Shown piece after piece: positions 23,774 to 33,237 of a stretch of DNA of 64,000 nt. Under the pieces are notes generated by a model, which was given only the letters and a program-made list of their open reading frames with translations, did no database searches and was not told the DNA's origin. Source of the stretch: Kocuria marina (lineage in GTDB: Bacteria > Actinomycetota > Actinomycetes > Actinomycetales > Micrococcaceae); contig BMZV01000001.1 in NCBI GenBank assembly GCA_014652975.1, positions 868,001-932,000 on the forward strand. The letters run 5' to 3'. Position numbers and translations under genes: made by a program. Numbering within the stretch: position 1 is the stretch's first letter; the number at the start of each line of letters is the position of its first letter.

Positions 23774-25282
23774 ATGAGCGATTCACCAGCGTCGAAGGAT
23801 GTCACCTCGTCATCCACGGCGAACAGTCGGACACCGGGCGCATCCGGCGCCGCCGGGGCACCCGCGTCCTCGGGGGGCGGGCATGAGCTGAAGCGGGTCA
23901 TGGGTCCGGGATTGTTGCTCCTGTTCATCGTGGGCGACATCCTGGGCACGGGCGTCTACGCGCTGACCGGCAACATTGCCGGTGAGATCGGCGGCGCCGC
24001 GTGGGCACCCATTCTCATCGCGTTCGTGGTGGCCACGATCACCGCGTTCTCCTACCTGGAACTCGTGACCAAGTACCCCGGGGCCTCGGGTGCGGCGCTC
24101 TACACGCACAAGGCGTTCGGGATCCACTTCCTCACGTTTCTCGTGACGTTCGCCGTGCTGTGCTCGGGACTGACCTCCGCCGCCACGGCATCCAGCACCG
24201 TGGCCTCCAATTTCGCCAAGGGTTTCCACCTGGACGTGGGCCCGCTGGGAATCACCATCGTGGCCGTGGCCTTCCTGGCGATCCTCGCGCTGGTCAACCT
24301 GCGCGGGGTGTCCGAATCGGTCAAGCTCAACGTGGTGCTCACGTGCATCGAACTCACCGGCCTGCTGATCGTGATCCTGGTCGGGTTCTGGGCCGCGGCC
24401 CAGGGCAGCGCGGACTTTAGCCGCACGGTGATCTTCGAGACCTCGGACGACAAGGGCATGTTCCTGGCCCTGACCGCCGTCACGTCCCTCGCGTTCTTCT
24501 CCTTCGTGGGCTTCGAGGACTCGGTCAACATGGTCGAGGAGACCAAGGACCCCACGCGCAACTTCCCGCGCGTGATGCTGCTGGGCCTGTGCATCACCGG
24601 CGTGATCTACGTGCTGGTGTCCGTGTTCACGGTGGCGATCGTGCCCATTGGTGAACTGGGACAGTCCACGACCCCGCTGCTGGACGTGGTGCGGATCGGT
24701 GCCCCCGGTCTGCCGATCGACACCATTTACCCGTTCCTGACCATCTTCGCGGTCGCCAACACCGCATTGATCAACATGCTCATGGCCTCGCGTCTGCTCT
24801 ACGGCATGGCGCGGCAGGGCGTGATCCCGGGCTTCCTGGGCAAGGTGCTCCCCGGGCGTCGCACCCCCTGGGCCGCGATCATCTTCACCACCGTACTGGG
24901 CATGGTGCTCATCATCCTGGTGAACAACGCGATGGGTAAGGGCACCGCCGCGGCATTGGGCGGCACCACGGCGTTGCTGTTGCTCGCCGTGTTCACGGTG
25001 GTCAATGTGGCCGCCGTGATCCTTCGCCGTGACCGCTCCCAGGAGGGTCACGACTACTTCCACGCCCCGCGCGTCCTGCCCTACCTGGGCGCCATCACGT
25101 GCGCGTTCCTGCTGGGGCCATGGGCGCAGGACGTCATCGAGTACCAGATCGCGCTCGTCCTGATCGCCCTGGGCCTGGTCCTGTGGTTGCTGAACTTCCT
25201 GTACGCCCGCCTGTTCACGGGTCGCCGCACCCGCTTCCATCGCCCCGAGGACCTCGCCAACCTGGAGGACGTGGACCGCTGA
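23774..25282 (+). CDS. APC-family amino acid permease
   Basis: Twelve-helix transporter of 502 residues. After a 38-residue Ser/Ala/Gly-rich N-terminus, helix 1 has MGPGLLLLFIVGDILGTGVYALTG, the unwound GxG region of APC transporters. SFVGFEDSVNMVEETKDPTRNFPR in the middle (helix 6 and following loop) is a strong amino-acid-permease signature. AGGAAACC precedes the start. The universal stress protein follows after 41 bases, so the two are co-transcribed. Substrate unknown; relatives carry cationic or neutral amino acids. Confidence 0.88.
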   Translation: MSDSPASKDVTSSSTANSRTPGASGAAGAPASSGGGHELKRVMGPGLLLLFIVGDILGTGVYALTGNIAGEIGGAAWAPILIAFVVATITAFSYLELVTKYPGASGAALYTHKAFGIHFLTFLVTFAVLCSGLTSAATASSTVASNFAKGFHLDVGPLGITIVAVAFLAILALVNLRGVSESVKLNVVLTCIELTGLLIVILVGFWAAAQGSADFSRTVIFETSDDKGMFLALTAVTSLAFFSFVGFEDSVNMVEETKDPTRNFPRVMLLGLCITGVIYVLVSVFTVAIVPIGELGQSTTPLLDVVRIGAPGLPIDTIYPFLTIFAVANTALINMLMASRLLYGMARQGVIPGFLGKVLPGRRTPWAAIIFTTVLGMVLIILVNNAMGKGTAAALGGTTALLLLAVFTVVNVAAVILRRDRSQEGHDYFHAPRVLPYLGAITCAFLLGPWAQDVIEYQIALVLIALGLVLWLLNFLYARLFTGRRTRFHRPEDLANLEDVDR

Positions 25283-25323
25283 GTCCACTCCCCCACCCAC
25301 CCGCTCACGGACCCGGAGACGTC

Positions 25324-25734
25324 ATGAACATCGTTGTCGGATACTTACCCACTCCCGCCGGCCGGGCCGCCCTGCGCGCCGGGATCACCGAGGCCACCCT
25401 GCGTTCGGCGGACCTCGTGGTGGTCCAGGGCCATCACGCCAAGCGCTGGGGGCGGCACACCGGCCCCGAGGACACCGAAGCCGCCATGGAGGAGGACCGC
25501 GCCGCGCTCGACGAGAGCGGCGTGTCCTACGAGCTGGTCCCCGTGGCGCACGACGCCGATCCGGCGGACGTTATCCTCGAGGCCACCGATCGCGACCGGA
25601 CCGCTCTGCTCGTGATCGGGACACGCCGGCGCACTCCGGTGGGCAAGTTGATCATGGCCCCCACCACTCAGCGGCTGCTGCTCGAGGCCGGGTGCCCTGT
25701 GCTGTGTGTGAAGGCGGGGTACGACGCCGCCTGA
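25324..25734 (+). CDS. Universal stress protein, UspA family
   Basis: Single Usp domain of 136 residues, likely a dimeric nucleotide-binding protein. It begins MNIVVGYLPTPAGRAALRAG and ends ILEATDRDRTALLVIGTRRRTPVGKLIMAPTTQRLLLEAGCPVLCV. The usual ATP-binding pattern G-2x-G-9x-G(S/T) is changed (GTRRRTPVGKLIMAPT), so nucleotide binding may be weak. Usp genes beside APC permeases are common in actinobacteria and suggest regulation of the transporter. The ATG at 25324 follows GGAGACGTC. Confidence 0.8.
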   Translation: MNIVVGYLPTPAGRAALRAGITEATLRSADLVVVQGHHAKRWGRHTGPEDTEAAMEEDRAALDESGVSYELVPVAHDADPADVILEATDRDRTALLVIGTRRRTPVGKLIMAPTTQRLLLEAGCPVLCVKAGYDAA

Positions 25735-25821
25735 GTGAGCGACGTCGACCGTTTCCCGTCACGCGCCAGCGGCCCTGACGGGGAGTGACCACGCGAGCCA
25801 CCAGCCATCGCCCTGTGGAAC

Positions 25822-25851
25822 GGCGGGCCGGACCCCAAGGTCCGGCCCGCC
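25822..25851. terminator. Strong bidirectional hairpin
   Basis: GGCGGGCCGGACC and GGTCCGGCCCGCC pair over 13 bases with a 4-base CCAA loop, between the convergent Usp and PAP2 genes. Confidence 0.8.
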
Positions 25852-25881
25852 GTCGTCGGTGGCACGTGATGGAAAGGACGC

Positions 25882-26736
25882 TCAGGCCGCGCGGTCGGTC
25901 CGCTCGTCGTGCCGCGCGGCGCCGTCCAGAGCGGTACTGCCCCGCGCGGGCCGGTACGACGGCGCGGGCGCGGTTGTCGTCGTGGAGCCGGCGCCGCGCA
26001 TGGTCGCGGGTGCGGGCTGGGACACCCCGGCCTGACGCCACGAGAACCCAAAGGCGAGAGCGGGCACCACCTTGTTGGCCAGGGCGCACCCGGCCATGAC
26101 CCCTGCCCAGGCCACGGGCACGGCGGCCAGGATGTCCAACGGGTAGTGCGCGCCCGAGTACATGCGGGCGGCCCCGACGATCACCACGGCCAGCGTGCCG
26201 AGCAGCGCGATCCGACGCCCTGAGGAACGGCGGGAGGCCACGAGACCCATGGCCAGCGCGATCGCCACGACCGCACCCGTGTGCGAGGACGGGAAGGACA
26301 TGGAGCCGGTGACCGGTGCGAGGGCCTCTCCGCTCAGGAACGTGGGACGCGGCCGCTCCACGAACACCTTGACCAGACCCACGGCACCCCATCCGGCGAG
26401 GGCGGTGATGCCGAACCCGGTGGCGTCGAGGGGGCGGCGTCTGAGGACGGCCAGCCACCCGATGACGGCGGCGATGATCAACACCACCGCGCCGTTGGAC
26501 AGTGCGTACTGCACCGCGGTGGCCACCGCGTCCAGAAGAACGTTGCGATGCTGGGAGAGCCCCTCGAGCAACGCGGTCTCCCCGTGGGTGATCTGCGGTG
26601 ACAACACCACCAGACGCCCAAGGGTTGCCGTCAGCAACACCGTGACCAAGGGAACGGCCACTCGGTGACGCAACTGCGGCAACCGCCACGGGGACCCGCC
26701 CGGCGAGGGGGAAGTGTGCTGCGCCGGATAGGTCAT
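25882..26736 (-). CDS. PAP2-superfamily membrane phosphatase
   Basis: Probable lipid or undecaprenyl-pyrophosphate type phosphatase of 284 residues with about six membrane helices. The three PAP2 motifs are intact: VKVFVERPRP (K-x6-RP), SFPSSHTG (PSxH) and ARMYSGAHYPLDIL (SR-x5-H-x3-D in relaxed form). The active site would face outside. The C-terminal 60 residues are Ala/Arg/Thr-rich without helices. Role in envelope lipid turnover is inferred. Confidence 0.85.
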   Translation of the reverse strand: MTYPAQHTSPSPGGSPWRLPQLRHRVAVPLVTVLLTATLGRLVVLSPQITHGETALLEGLSQHRNVLLDAVATAVQYALSNGAVVLIIAAVIGWLAVLRRRPLDATGFGITALAGWGAVGLVKVFVERPRPTFLSGEALAPVTGSMSFPSSHTGAVVAIALAMGLVASRRSSGRRIALLGTLAVVIVGAARMYSGAHYPLDILAAVPVAWAGVMAGCALANKVVPALAFGFSWRQAGVSQPAPATMRGAGSTTTTAPAPSYRPARGSTALDGAARHDERTDRAA

Positions 26737-27074
26737 GTGTCAATGGTGACACGAGACACTCAACGATTCCTGAAGTGGGCGTGTCGCACGCGGTGTGGCG
26801 TCCCAGACGCGGAGTTCCAGGGTGTTCCAGGGTCGGCGTCGATGTGCGGGCGCACCGTGCCCCGCGGGCTGAGAACGAGGTTTCACGTGAAACGTGTAAT
26901 CCAAAAACACTTTTTTATGGTTGCATGATTAGATCGGAATATACTCGATGGGGATGGGTAATCCAGTCATGTGATTTTTCTTCCGCGGACACCGTCACAG
27001 AGCGCCCAAAAAGTTCATTTCCCGAATACTCACTACACTCAGCCCTCAAGAAACATTCGAGAAGGGAAGAGACG
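26737..27074. other. 338-base gene-free, AT-rich stretch upstream of the ROK regulator
   Basis: No convincing gene. It contains the lone parS-like site at 26879-26894. From about 26895 to 27070 it is strikingly AT-rich for this genome, including runs such as AAAAACACTTTTTTA, and should hold the promoter of the ROK gene. The frame of the ROK gene stays open through this stretch, but no ribosome site supports an upstream start. Confidence 0.55.
26879..26894. promoter_or_regulatory. parS: parS-like site distant from parAB
   Basis: GGTTTCACGTGAAACG keeps the central 14 bases of the parS palindrome (TGTTTCACGTGAAACA) and differs only at the outermost base on each side. It is intergenic and about 34 kb from parA. 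Confidence 0.7.
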
Positions 27075-28331
27075 ATGGCGTCCACACCCCCACCCCCGCG
27101 CTCCACGCGAGAGTTTCGGGCGCAGGTCGGCCCGCCCTCCACATACCCGCCCTCGCCGCAGCCTGCCTCCGCGCAACTGACCGCCCCGGGGTCGCAGGCC
27201 GCACTGCGCCTGGCCAATCGCCGCAGGGTCGTGGACGCGGTGCGCGAGCTGGGTGCGGCGACCCAGGCGAGCATCGCGCGGGAGACGGCCCTGGCGCCGT
27301 CGACGGTCTCGTCCATCGTCCACGAGCTCACCGCGTGCGACCTGCTCGCCATGGAACCCGAGCACGGCGGGCGGCGCGGGCAGCGCGTGCACTTCAGCGA
27401 GAGCGTCGGCTACCTGGTGGGAGTGGACGTGGGCCACCGCCACGCGAGCGTGGCCGTGGCGGACCTGAACCTCGACGTCCGCGCGCAGCGGCGCATCGAC
27501 CTCCCGGCCGGGCACCGCGCCGAGGACGTACTGACCGGGGCGCGAGAGATCCTGGACGAGTTGCGGACCTCGCTCGACGTCCCCGCCCAGCGCATCCTGG
27601 GCGCGGGGCTCACCCTTCCCGCGCCCGTGGACGCCGAGTGCCGCGGCCTCGGTTCGGAGGCCATCCTCCCGGCGTGGGCCGGGCTGGACCTGCGAGCGCT
27701 GGCCACCGGGACGCTGGGCTGTCCCACCGTGGTGGAGAACGACGCGAACGCCGGGGCCGTGGCCGAGCACGCGCTCGGCGCGGGGCGTGGGACGGCCCAC
27801 ATGGCCTACCTCAAGCTCTCGCACGGCGTGGGTGCCGGGCTGATCCTGGGTGGCGGGCTGTACCGCGGGGCCACCGGGTCCGCGGGTGAGATCGGCCACG
27901 TGACGCTCGACGAACGCGCGGGGCTGTGCAGGTGCGGCAACCGAGGGTGCCTCGAGACCTTCGTGTCCTCCCAGACCGTGCTGGACGTCGTGGCCTCCTC
28001 GGGTCGGCGCGTGGAATCCGTGGGTGACGTGGTCCGGGAGGCGCTGGCCGGCGATCCCGGATGCACCCGGGTGATCACGGACACCGGGCGGTTGATCGGC
28101 GGCGCCGTGGCGCAGCTGTGCAATGCGTTCAACCCGGAACTCGTGGTCGTGGGCGGGGAGCTCGCGCGCGCCGAGGACCTGCTGCTCGATCCCGTGCGGG
28201 ACGCAGTGCAGCGCTACGCGGTGCGCGGTTGCGTGTCCGGGCTGCGGATGGCCACCGCGCAGCTCGGGGCCCGGGCGCACCTCACGGGTGCGCTCATCCG
28301 TGCGCGGGCCGAGACGTCCCTCCCCGTGTAA
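27075..28331 (+). CDS. ROK-family transcriptional regulator
   Basis: NagC/XylR-like repressor of 418 residues. About 45 Pro/Ser-rich residues precede a winged helix-turn-helix (RRRVVDAVRELGAATQASIARETALAPSTVSSIVHEL). The sugar-kinase-fold domain follows, with VGVDVGHRHASVAVADL, VVENDANAGAVAEHALGAGRG and the zinc site CRCGNRGCLETF. The 27075 ATG has AAGGGAAGAG upstream. The next gene is a sugar transporter of the same orientation, so this regulator probably controls sugar uptake; the inducer is not known. Confidence 0.88.
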   Translation: MASTPPPPRSTREFRAQVGPPSTYPPSPQPASAQLTAPGSQAALRLANRRRVVDAVRELGAATQASIARETALAPSTVSSIVHELTACDLLAMEPEHGGRRGQRVHFSESVGYLVGVDVGHRHASVAVADLNLDVRAQRRIDLPAGHRAEDVLTGAREILDELRTSLDVPAQRILGAGLTLPAPVDAECRGLGSEAILPAWAGLDLRALATGTLGCPTVVENDANAGAVAEHALGAGRGTAHMAYLKLSHGVGAGLILGGGLYRGATGSAGEIGHVTLDERAGLCRCGNRGCLETFVSSQTVLDVVASSGRRVESVGDVVREALAGDPGCTRVITDTGRLIGGAVAQLCNAFNPELVVVGGELARAEDLLLDPVRDAVQRYAVRGCVSGLRMATAQLGARAHLTGALIRARAETSLPV

Positions 28332-28586
28332 GACGTCCGGGGCGCGCCGGCCGCTGCAAACGACACGCGGGAAATTTGTCTTCGACTCATGGACATTTTG
28401 TGATCTGGGTCCTACCCTGGGTTCACTGTCCTTCCCCGGCAGCCGCCCTCCCTGGTCCCACGAGCTGGTTCCAGGAGACGAAAACCCGCCTCGTACGGGC
28501 CCCTCGACCGGTACATCCCCGGAACTGGAGGCATGATGCCCGGGAGCGGGAAGCGTTGAATTTCGATACAGCAAGGGAGCTGCGGG

Positions 28587-30017
28587 ATGAGCCATCCAGC
28601 GCAAACACACTCGCCGGAGCGTCATCAGACGAACACCGGCGCGGTCATTCGCATCACCACCGTGGCCGCGTTCGGCGGCCTCCTCTTCGGGTACGACTCC
28701 GCCGTGATCAACGGTGCGGTCTCCTCCATCCAGTCCACGTTCGATGTGGGTCCGGGGCCCCTGGGCTTCGCGGTGGCCGCGGCCCTCCTGGGCGCCGCCG
28801 TGGGTGCGTTCTTCGGTTCCCGCATCGCGGACCGCACGGGGCGCATCCCCATCATGAAGATCGCGGCACTGTTGTTCCTGCTCTCGGCGATCGGCTGCGG
28901 TTTCACGCAGTCCATCGAATGGCTCGTGTTCTGGCGGGTCGTGGGCGGTATCGGCGTGGGTGTGGCGTCCGTGATCGCACCGGCGTACATCGCGGAGGTC
29001 TCCCCCGCACACCTGCGCGGACGCCTGGGCTCCCTGCAGCAGATGGGTATCGTGCTGGGCATCTTCCTGTCCCTGCTCATCGACGCCCTGCTCGCACACG
29101 GGGCCGGTGGCGCCGCCAACGAGATGTGGTTCGGGCTGGCCGCGTGGCGCTGGATGTTCCTGGTCATGGCCGTACCCGCCGTGCTGTACGGCATCGGCGC
29201 GTTCCTGATCCCCGAGTCGCCGCGCTACCTGGTCTCGGTGGGTCGTCCGGACGAGGCGCGCGCCGTCCTCTCCCGGATCCACGGTGACGACGCCGTGGAC
29301 GCCCGCGTTTCCAAGATCCGCAGCACCGTGGATGACGAACGCAAGCCCCGCTTCGCGGACCTGCGCGGTTCCATGGCCGGGCTCAAGCCCGTGGTGTGGG
29401 TGGGCATCGGCCTGGCCGCCCTGCAGCAGTTCGTGGGCATCAACGTGATCTTCTACTACTCCAACGTGTTGTGGGAGTCAGTGGGCTTCAAGGAGTCCGA
29501 TTCGTTCACCATCTCCGTGGCCACCTCCGTGGTCAACGTGGCGGTGACCATCGTGGCCATCTTCCTGGTGGACCGGATCGGGCGCCGACCGCTGCTGCTC
29601 CTGGGCTCCGCCGGCATGGCCCTGTCCCTGGGTGTGATGTCCGTGGTGTTCGCGACTGCCACCAAGGTCATGGTGGACGGCCAGCTCACCCCCGAGCTCG
29701 GCCCCGTGGCCGGACCCGTGGCGCTGATCGCCGCCAACCTGTTCGTCGTGTTCTTCGGTGTCTCGTGGGGTCCGCTCATGTGGGTCCTGCTCGGTGAGAT
29801 GTTCCCCAACCGCATCCGCGGCGCGGCGCTGGCCGTGGCCGGTGCGGTGCAGTGGATCGCCAACTGGGCCGTGACCGTCTCCTTCCCCTCACTGTCCAAC
29901 TTCTCGCTGGGACTGACCTACGGTATCTACGCGTTCTTCGCGCTGGTGTCCCTGGTCTTCACCATCAAGATGGTGCGGGAGACCAACAACGTGGAACTTG
30001 AGGACATGCACGCCTGA
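28587..30017 (+). CDS. Sugar porter (MFS), proton-sugar symporter type
   Basis: Twelve-helix transporter of 476 residues in the GalP/XylE/GlcP group. Marks are FGGLLFGYDSAVINGA in helix 1, RIADRTGRIPIM in loop 2-3, PESPRYLV in the central loop, LQQFVGINVIFYYSNVLW in helix 7, DRIGRRPLLL and WGPLMWVLLGEMFPNRIRG. AAGGGAG precedes the ATG. The upstream gap 28332-28586 probably holds an operator for the ROK repressor but no clear palindrome stands out. Glucose or a pentose are the likeliest substrates. Confidence 0.9.
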   Translation: MSHPAQTHSPERHQTNTGAVIRITTVAAFGGLLFGYDSAVINGAVSSIQSTFDVGPGPLGFAVAAALLGAAVGAFFGSRIADRTGRIPIMKIAALLFLLSAIGCGFTQSIEWLVFWRVVGGIGVGVASVIAPAYIAEVSPAHLRGRLGSLQQMGIVLGIFLSLLIDALLAHGAGGAANEMWFGLAAWRWMFLVMAVPAVLYGIGAFLIPESPRYLVSVGRPDEARAVLSRIHGDDAVDARVSKIRSTVDDERKPRFADLRGSMAGLKPVVWVGIGLAALQQFVGINVIFYYSNVLWESVGFKESDSFTISVATSVVNVAVTIVAIFLVDRIGRRPLLLLGSAGMALSLGVMSVVFATATKVMVDGQLTPELGPVAGPVALIAANLFVVFFGVSWGPLMWVLLGEMFPNRIRGAALAVAGAVQWIANWAVTVSFPSLSNFSLGLTYGIYAFFALVSLVFTIKMVRETNNVELEDMHA

Positions 30018-30034
30018 TCCCACTCTCCCCGTCC

Positions 30035-30073
30035 CGATGCCCCGGTTCGCGTTACACGCGCACCGGGGCATCG
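30035..30073 (+). terminator. Hairpin after the sugar transporter
   Basis: Twelve-pair stem CGATGCCCCGGT / ACCGGGGCATCG with a 15-base loop, 18 bases after the stop. Confidence 0.75.
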
Positions 30074-30219
30074 TCACACCGGGTTCACGGCCGTGATAAC
30101 AGCTCGTCGTAATACCGGTAGGGGTCGGGTGTTCGGGTATTTTCAAGACAGATTTGCCGCGGCCCGGGCATCGGGGCCCGGGAAGCACGACACATTCAAC
30201 GACGAAAAGAGAGCCTCCC

Positions 30220-31881
30220 ATGACGCAGCACACCGACTCCTCGACCTCAGGACGCAAGTCCGCGGGCCACGTGATCGTGGATTCCCTCGCGGCGCACGGG
30301 GTCGAGCGCGCCTACGTGGTTCCCGGCGAGAGTTACCTGGACGTCCTGGACGGGCTCTACGACTCCCCCATCGACACTGTGGTGTGCCGTCAGGAGGGTG
30401 GCGCCGCGTACATGGCGGAAGCGGACGGGAAGATGAACGACGTCCCGGGCGTGGCCATGGTGACCCGTGGTCCCGGCGCAGCCAACGCGCACGTGGGCCT
30501 GCACACCGCGTGGCAGGACTCCACGCCCATGGTGTTGTTCGTGGGACTCATCCCGTTCGAGCACCGTGAGAAGGAAGCGTTCCAGGAGTTCGACCCGCAT
30601 CAGTGGTTCGCCTCCGGGGCCAAGCGCGTGATGGTCCTGGACCACGCGGAGCGGGCCTCCGAGTACGTGGCCGAGGCCATGTTCGCCGCGCGTTCCGGGC
30701 GTCCGGGGCCCGTGGTGGTGGGCCTGCCCGAGGACATCATCACCCGGCAAATCGAACCCACGGTGCACCCGGAGATCCCGGTGGCCGGCGGCGGGATGAC
30801 CGTGGAGGACTGGAAGGCCCTCGAGTCCGCGCTCAAGGAGTCCCAGAAGCCCCTGTTTGTCTTCGGTGGTAACGATTGGACCTCGCAGGGCGCGCAGCAT
30901 TTCACCGCGTGGCTCGAGGAACACCACATCCCCGCCGCCGCGGAGTGGCGCTGCGAGGGCACCGTCCCGTTCGACTCCCCCTCGTACGTGGGACCCATCG
31001 GTTACGGCCGCCCCAAGCCCACCCACGATCTGCTGGAGGAGACCGACCTGCTGGTGTTCGTGGGCACGGTCCCCGGTGATGTGATCACCAACGGCTTCCT
31101 GGTGCGCCAGGACTGGACCAAGAAGAACTTCATCGTGACCATGGACCCCTCCATGCGCGGGCGTTCCGGCGCGGTGACCTACCAGATCGTGGCCAAGCCG
31201 GACGTGTTCGTGCGTGACCTGGTGCGCATGAACCTGCCCGTCTCGGACGTGTGGCGGAACTGGTGCGCGCGGATGCGTCAGCAGCAGGTGGATTTCTCCA
31301 CCCCCAAGGACGCCTCCCCCGCGGACGGCCCGGCCTCGATGGACACCATGATGGCGAACCTCGTTGCGACCCTCCCCGAGGACGCCATGGTCACCTTCGG
31401 CGCGGGCGAGCACACCAACTGGGCCCACCGCTACTTCCCCACGAACGGCTACGCGTCCATGATCTCTGCGCGCAACGGCTCCATGGGTTACTCGATCCCC
31501 TCCGCTGTGGCGGCGTCCCTGAACTACCCCGGCCGCCGCGTGATCTCGATCGCCGGGGACGGCGAGTTCCTCATGAACGGCCAGGAACTCGCGACCGCCG
31601 CGCAGTACGGCGCCACTCCCCTGGTCATCGTGATGGACAACCAGGAGTACGGCACCATCCGTACCCACCAGGAACAGCACTACCCGGGTCACGTCTCCGG
31701 GACCCAGCTGAAAAACCCGGACTTCGCGGCCATGGCCACGGCGTTCCACGGTTTCGGCGTGCGTGTGGAGCGCGAGTCCGAGATCCCCGGGGCGCTTGAG
31801 CAGGCCTACAAGGCGATCGACGAGGACCACACGTTCGCGTTGATCCACCTGGTCGTCCAGCAGCGCAACAAGGCATACTGA
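30220..31881 (+). CDS. Thiamine-diphosphate enzyme, acetolactate-synthase-like
   Basis: ThDP-dependent decarboxylase or synthase of 553 residues with the usual three-domain order. The N-terminal Pyr domain has the catalytic Glu in VCRQEGGAAYMAEADGK; the central domain follows; the C-terminal PP domain has GDGEFLMNGQELATAAQYGA with VIVMDNQEYGTIR (GDG to N motif). It is shorter and more diverged than biosynthetic acetolactate synthase and has no regulatory subunit beside it, so a catabolic 2-oxoacid or C1-C2 role is likelier. The ATG at 30220 follows AAAGAGAG. Transcribed alone between two hairpins. Confidence 0.8.
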   Translation: MTQHTDSSTSGRKSAGHVIVDSLAAHGVERAYVVPGESYLDVLDGLYDSPIDTVVCRQEGGAAYMAEADGKMNDVPGVAMVTRGPGAANAHVGLHTAWQDSTPMVLFVGLIPFEHREKEAFQEFDPHQWFASGAKRVMVLDHAERASEYVAEAMFAARSGRPGPVVVGLPEDIITRQIEPTVHPEIPVAGGGMTVEDWKALESALKESQKPLFVFGGNDWTSQGAQHFTAWLEEHHIPAAAEWRCEGTVPFDSPSYVGPIGYGRPKPTHDLLEETDLLVFVGTVPGDVITNGFLVRQDWTKKNFIVTMDPSMRGRSGAVTYQIVAKPDVFVRDLVRMNLPVSDVWRNWCARMRQQQVDFSTPKDASPADGPASMDTMMANLVATLPEDAMVTFGAGEHTNWAHRYFPTNGYASMISARNGSMGYSIPSAVAASLNYPGRRVISIAGDGEFLMNGQELATAAQYGATPLVIVMDNQEYGTIRTHQEQHYPGHVSGTQLKNPDFAAMATAFHGFGVRVERESEIPGALEQAYKAIDEDHTFALIHLVVQQRNKAY

Positions 31882-31901
31882 TCCCGATATAAATACTTGT
31901 C

Positions 31902-31947
31902 ACGACGCCGCGTCGCCCGTCCCCAGGGAGGGGCACCGCGGCGTCGT
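31902..31947. terminator. Hairpin built from inverted copies of the motif core
   Basis: ACGACGCCGCG (31902-31912) pairs perfectly with CGCGGCGTCGT (31937-31947), with an inner CCCC/GGGG-capable loop. It lies between the convergent ThDP enzyme and MFS genes. Its right arm overlaps a full copy of the 14-base motif. Confidence 0.7.
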
Positions 31948-31951
31948 CGTC
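31938..31951 (-). repeat. 14-base motif GACGACGACGCCGC, copy 7 (intergenic)
   Basis: Exact minus-strand copy in the right arm of the hairpin at 31902. The left arm holds the same core in the opposite orientation, an arrangement like that of paired uptake sequences in terminators of some competent bacteria. Confidence 0.5.
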
Positions 31952-31974
31952 CGTTCAGGACACGCGCGCGAGGA

Positions 31975-33237
31975 TCACCGCAAGGGGTGGGCGGCCTGAT
32001 CCCGGTACATCCGCCCGACGACGACCGCGACCACGCCGAGCGTGGGGGTCAGCAGTGCGACACCCCAGAAGATCGCTTCCGGTGACAGCACCTGCGAGAC
32101 GGGTCCGGCCACGGCCATGGAGATGGGCATGAGGGACAGCGAAACGAAGAAGTCCAGGGACGAGATCCGCCCCAGCATGTGCCCGGGCACCCGCCGTTGC
32201 AGGAGCGTGCCCCAGATGACCTGACCCGCGCCACCCGTGGCCCCGAAGATGCACAGCGCCGCCGCCATGACCCACCACGAGTCGGTGCTACCCACCAGAC
32301 CGAACGGCAGGGTGCCGAAACCCCACAGCCAGATCATGGTCGTGAGGTACTTGCGGGGCAGTTGCACTGATGCCATGATGCTCGAGCCCACGGCCGTGGA
32401 CACGCCGTACAGCCCCAGCATGGCGCCGTAACTCGCGAGCGATCCGCCCAGCCGGTCCACCACCAGGAACGGGACGAGCACCTCGAGCGGGCCGATGAAC
32501 AGGAACACCGCGCTCATGGCCCACAAGAGCGTCCACAGCAACCACGGGGTGCGCACGCAGTACCGGAACCCGTCCACGAGATCGCGAAGGACGGAGGGCC
32601 GGGCGGTGTCCACCGCAGGGATCGGTCCGGTGATCTCGCGCTCCGGGATCCGTAACCGCAGCATGAAGGACAGCGCGATCGCGTGGCACACCGCGATCGC
32701 CAGGACGGACGCCCCAGGGAGGGCCAGGCCCGTGAGGACCCCGCCCACCGCGGGCCCGGCCGCGATCTGCAGCAGGGGGCGGGCCGTGCCCTCCACGCCG
32801 TTGGCCGCGAGCAGCTGATCGGGCGGCAGGATCCTGGGCAGGGCCGCGGAGTAGGCGGGGTAGAAGAACCCCACGGTGCCGGCGAAGACGAACGCGGCGA
32901 GCGCGAGGTGCCACAGCGCGAGGGTGTCGGTCCAGGTGAGGATCACGATGGTCAACGCCGTGACCAGGTTGGTGACCTCCACGCACCGCAGGATGAGTCC
33001 CAGGGGCAGGCGGTCCGCGGTGACCCCGCCGAGCAGCACGAAGCACACCATGCCCACCGCGCCGGCGGCCATAACGAGGGACAGTTGCACTGCGGAACCC
33101 CCGAGCGCCATGACCCGCGCCACGAGGGCCACGGCCCACAACCCGGAGCCGAAGACGCTCATGCACATGGCCACGGCGAGCACCGTGTACGCACGTGACG
33201 AGAACGGCCGCAGGGCCCGGGGAAGTTTCACCCGCAC
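31975..33237 (-). CDS. MFS transporter, DHA3-like (enterobactin exporter/macrolide type)
   Basis: Twelve-helix major facilitator of 420 residues. Sequence such as LARVMALGGSAVQLSLVMAAGAVG, LGGVTADRLPLGLILR (loop 2-3) and FFYPAYSAALPRILPPDQLLAANGVEGT resembles the DHA3 efflux group, which often carry siderophores or macrolides. Two GTG codons lie at the start (33237 and 33231), neither with a good ribosome site. It is divergent from the dehydrogenase remnant. Substrate unknown. Confidence 0.8.
   Translation of the reverse strand: MRVKLPRALRPFSSRAYTVLAVAMCMSVFGSGLWAVALVARVMALGGSAVQLSLVMAAGAVGMVCFVLLGGVTADRLPLGLILRCVEVTNLVTALTIVILTWTDTLALWHLALAAFVFAGTVGFFYPAYSAALPRILPPDQLLAANGVEGTARPLLQIAAGPAVGGVLTGLALPGASVLAIAVCHAIALSFMLRLRIPEREITGPIPAVDTARPSVLRDLVDGFRYCVRTPWLLWTLLWAMSAVFLFIGPLEVLVPFLVVDRLGGSLASYGAMLGLYGVSTAVGSSIMASVQLPRKYLTTMIWLWGFGTLPFGLVGSTDSWWVMAAALCIFGATGGAGQVIWGTLLQRRVPGHMLGRISSLDFFVSLSLMPISMAVAGPVSQVLSPEAIFWGVALLTPTLGVVAVVVGRMYRDQAAHPLR

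Noticed and set aside
26925-27074. N-terminal extension of the ROK regulator starting at 26928
   Set aside because: The frame is open, but there is no ribosome site, the composition is AT-rich, and a well-placed site precedes the 27075 ATG.
31901-31951. CRISPR-like repeat
   Set aside because: It is a single inverted repeat without spacers; it fits a terminator.
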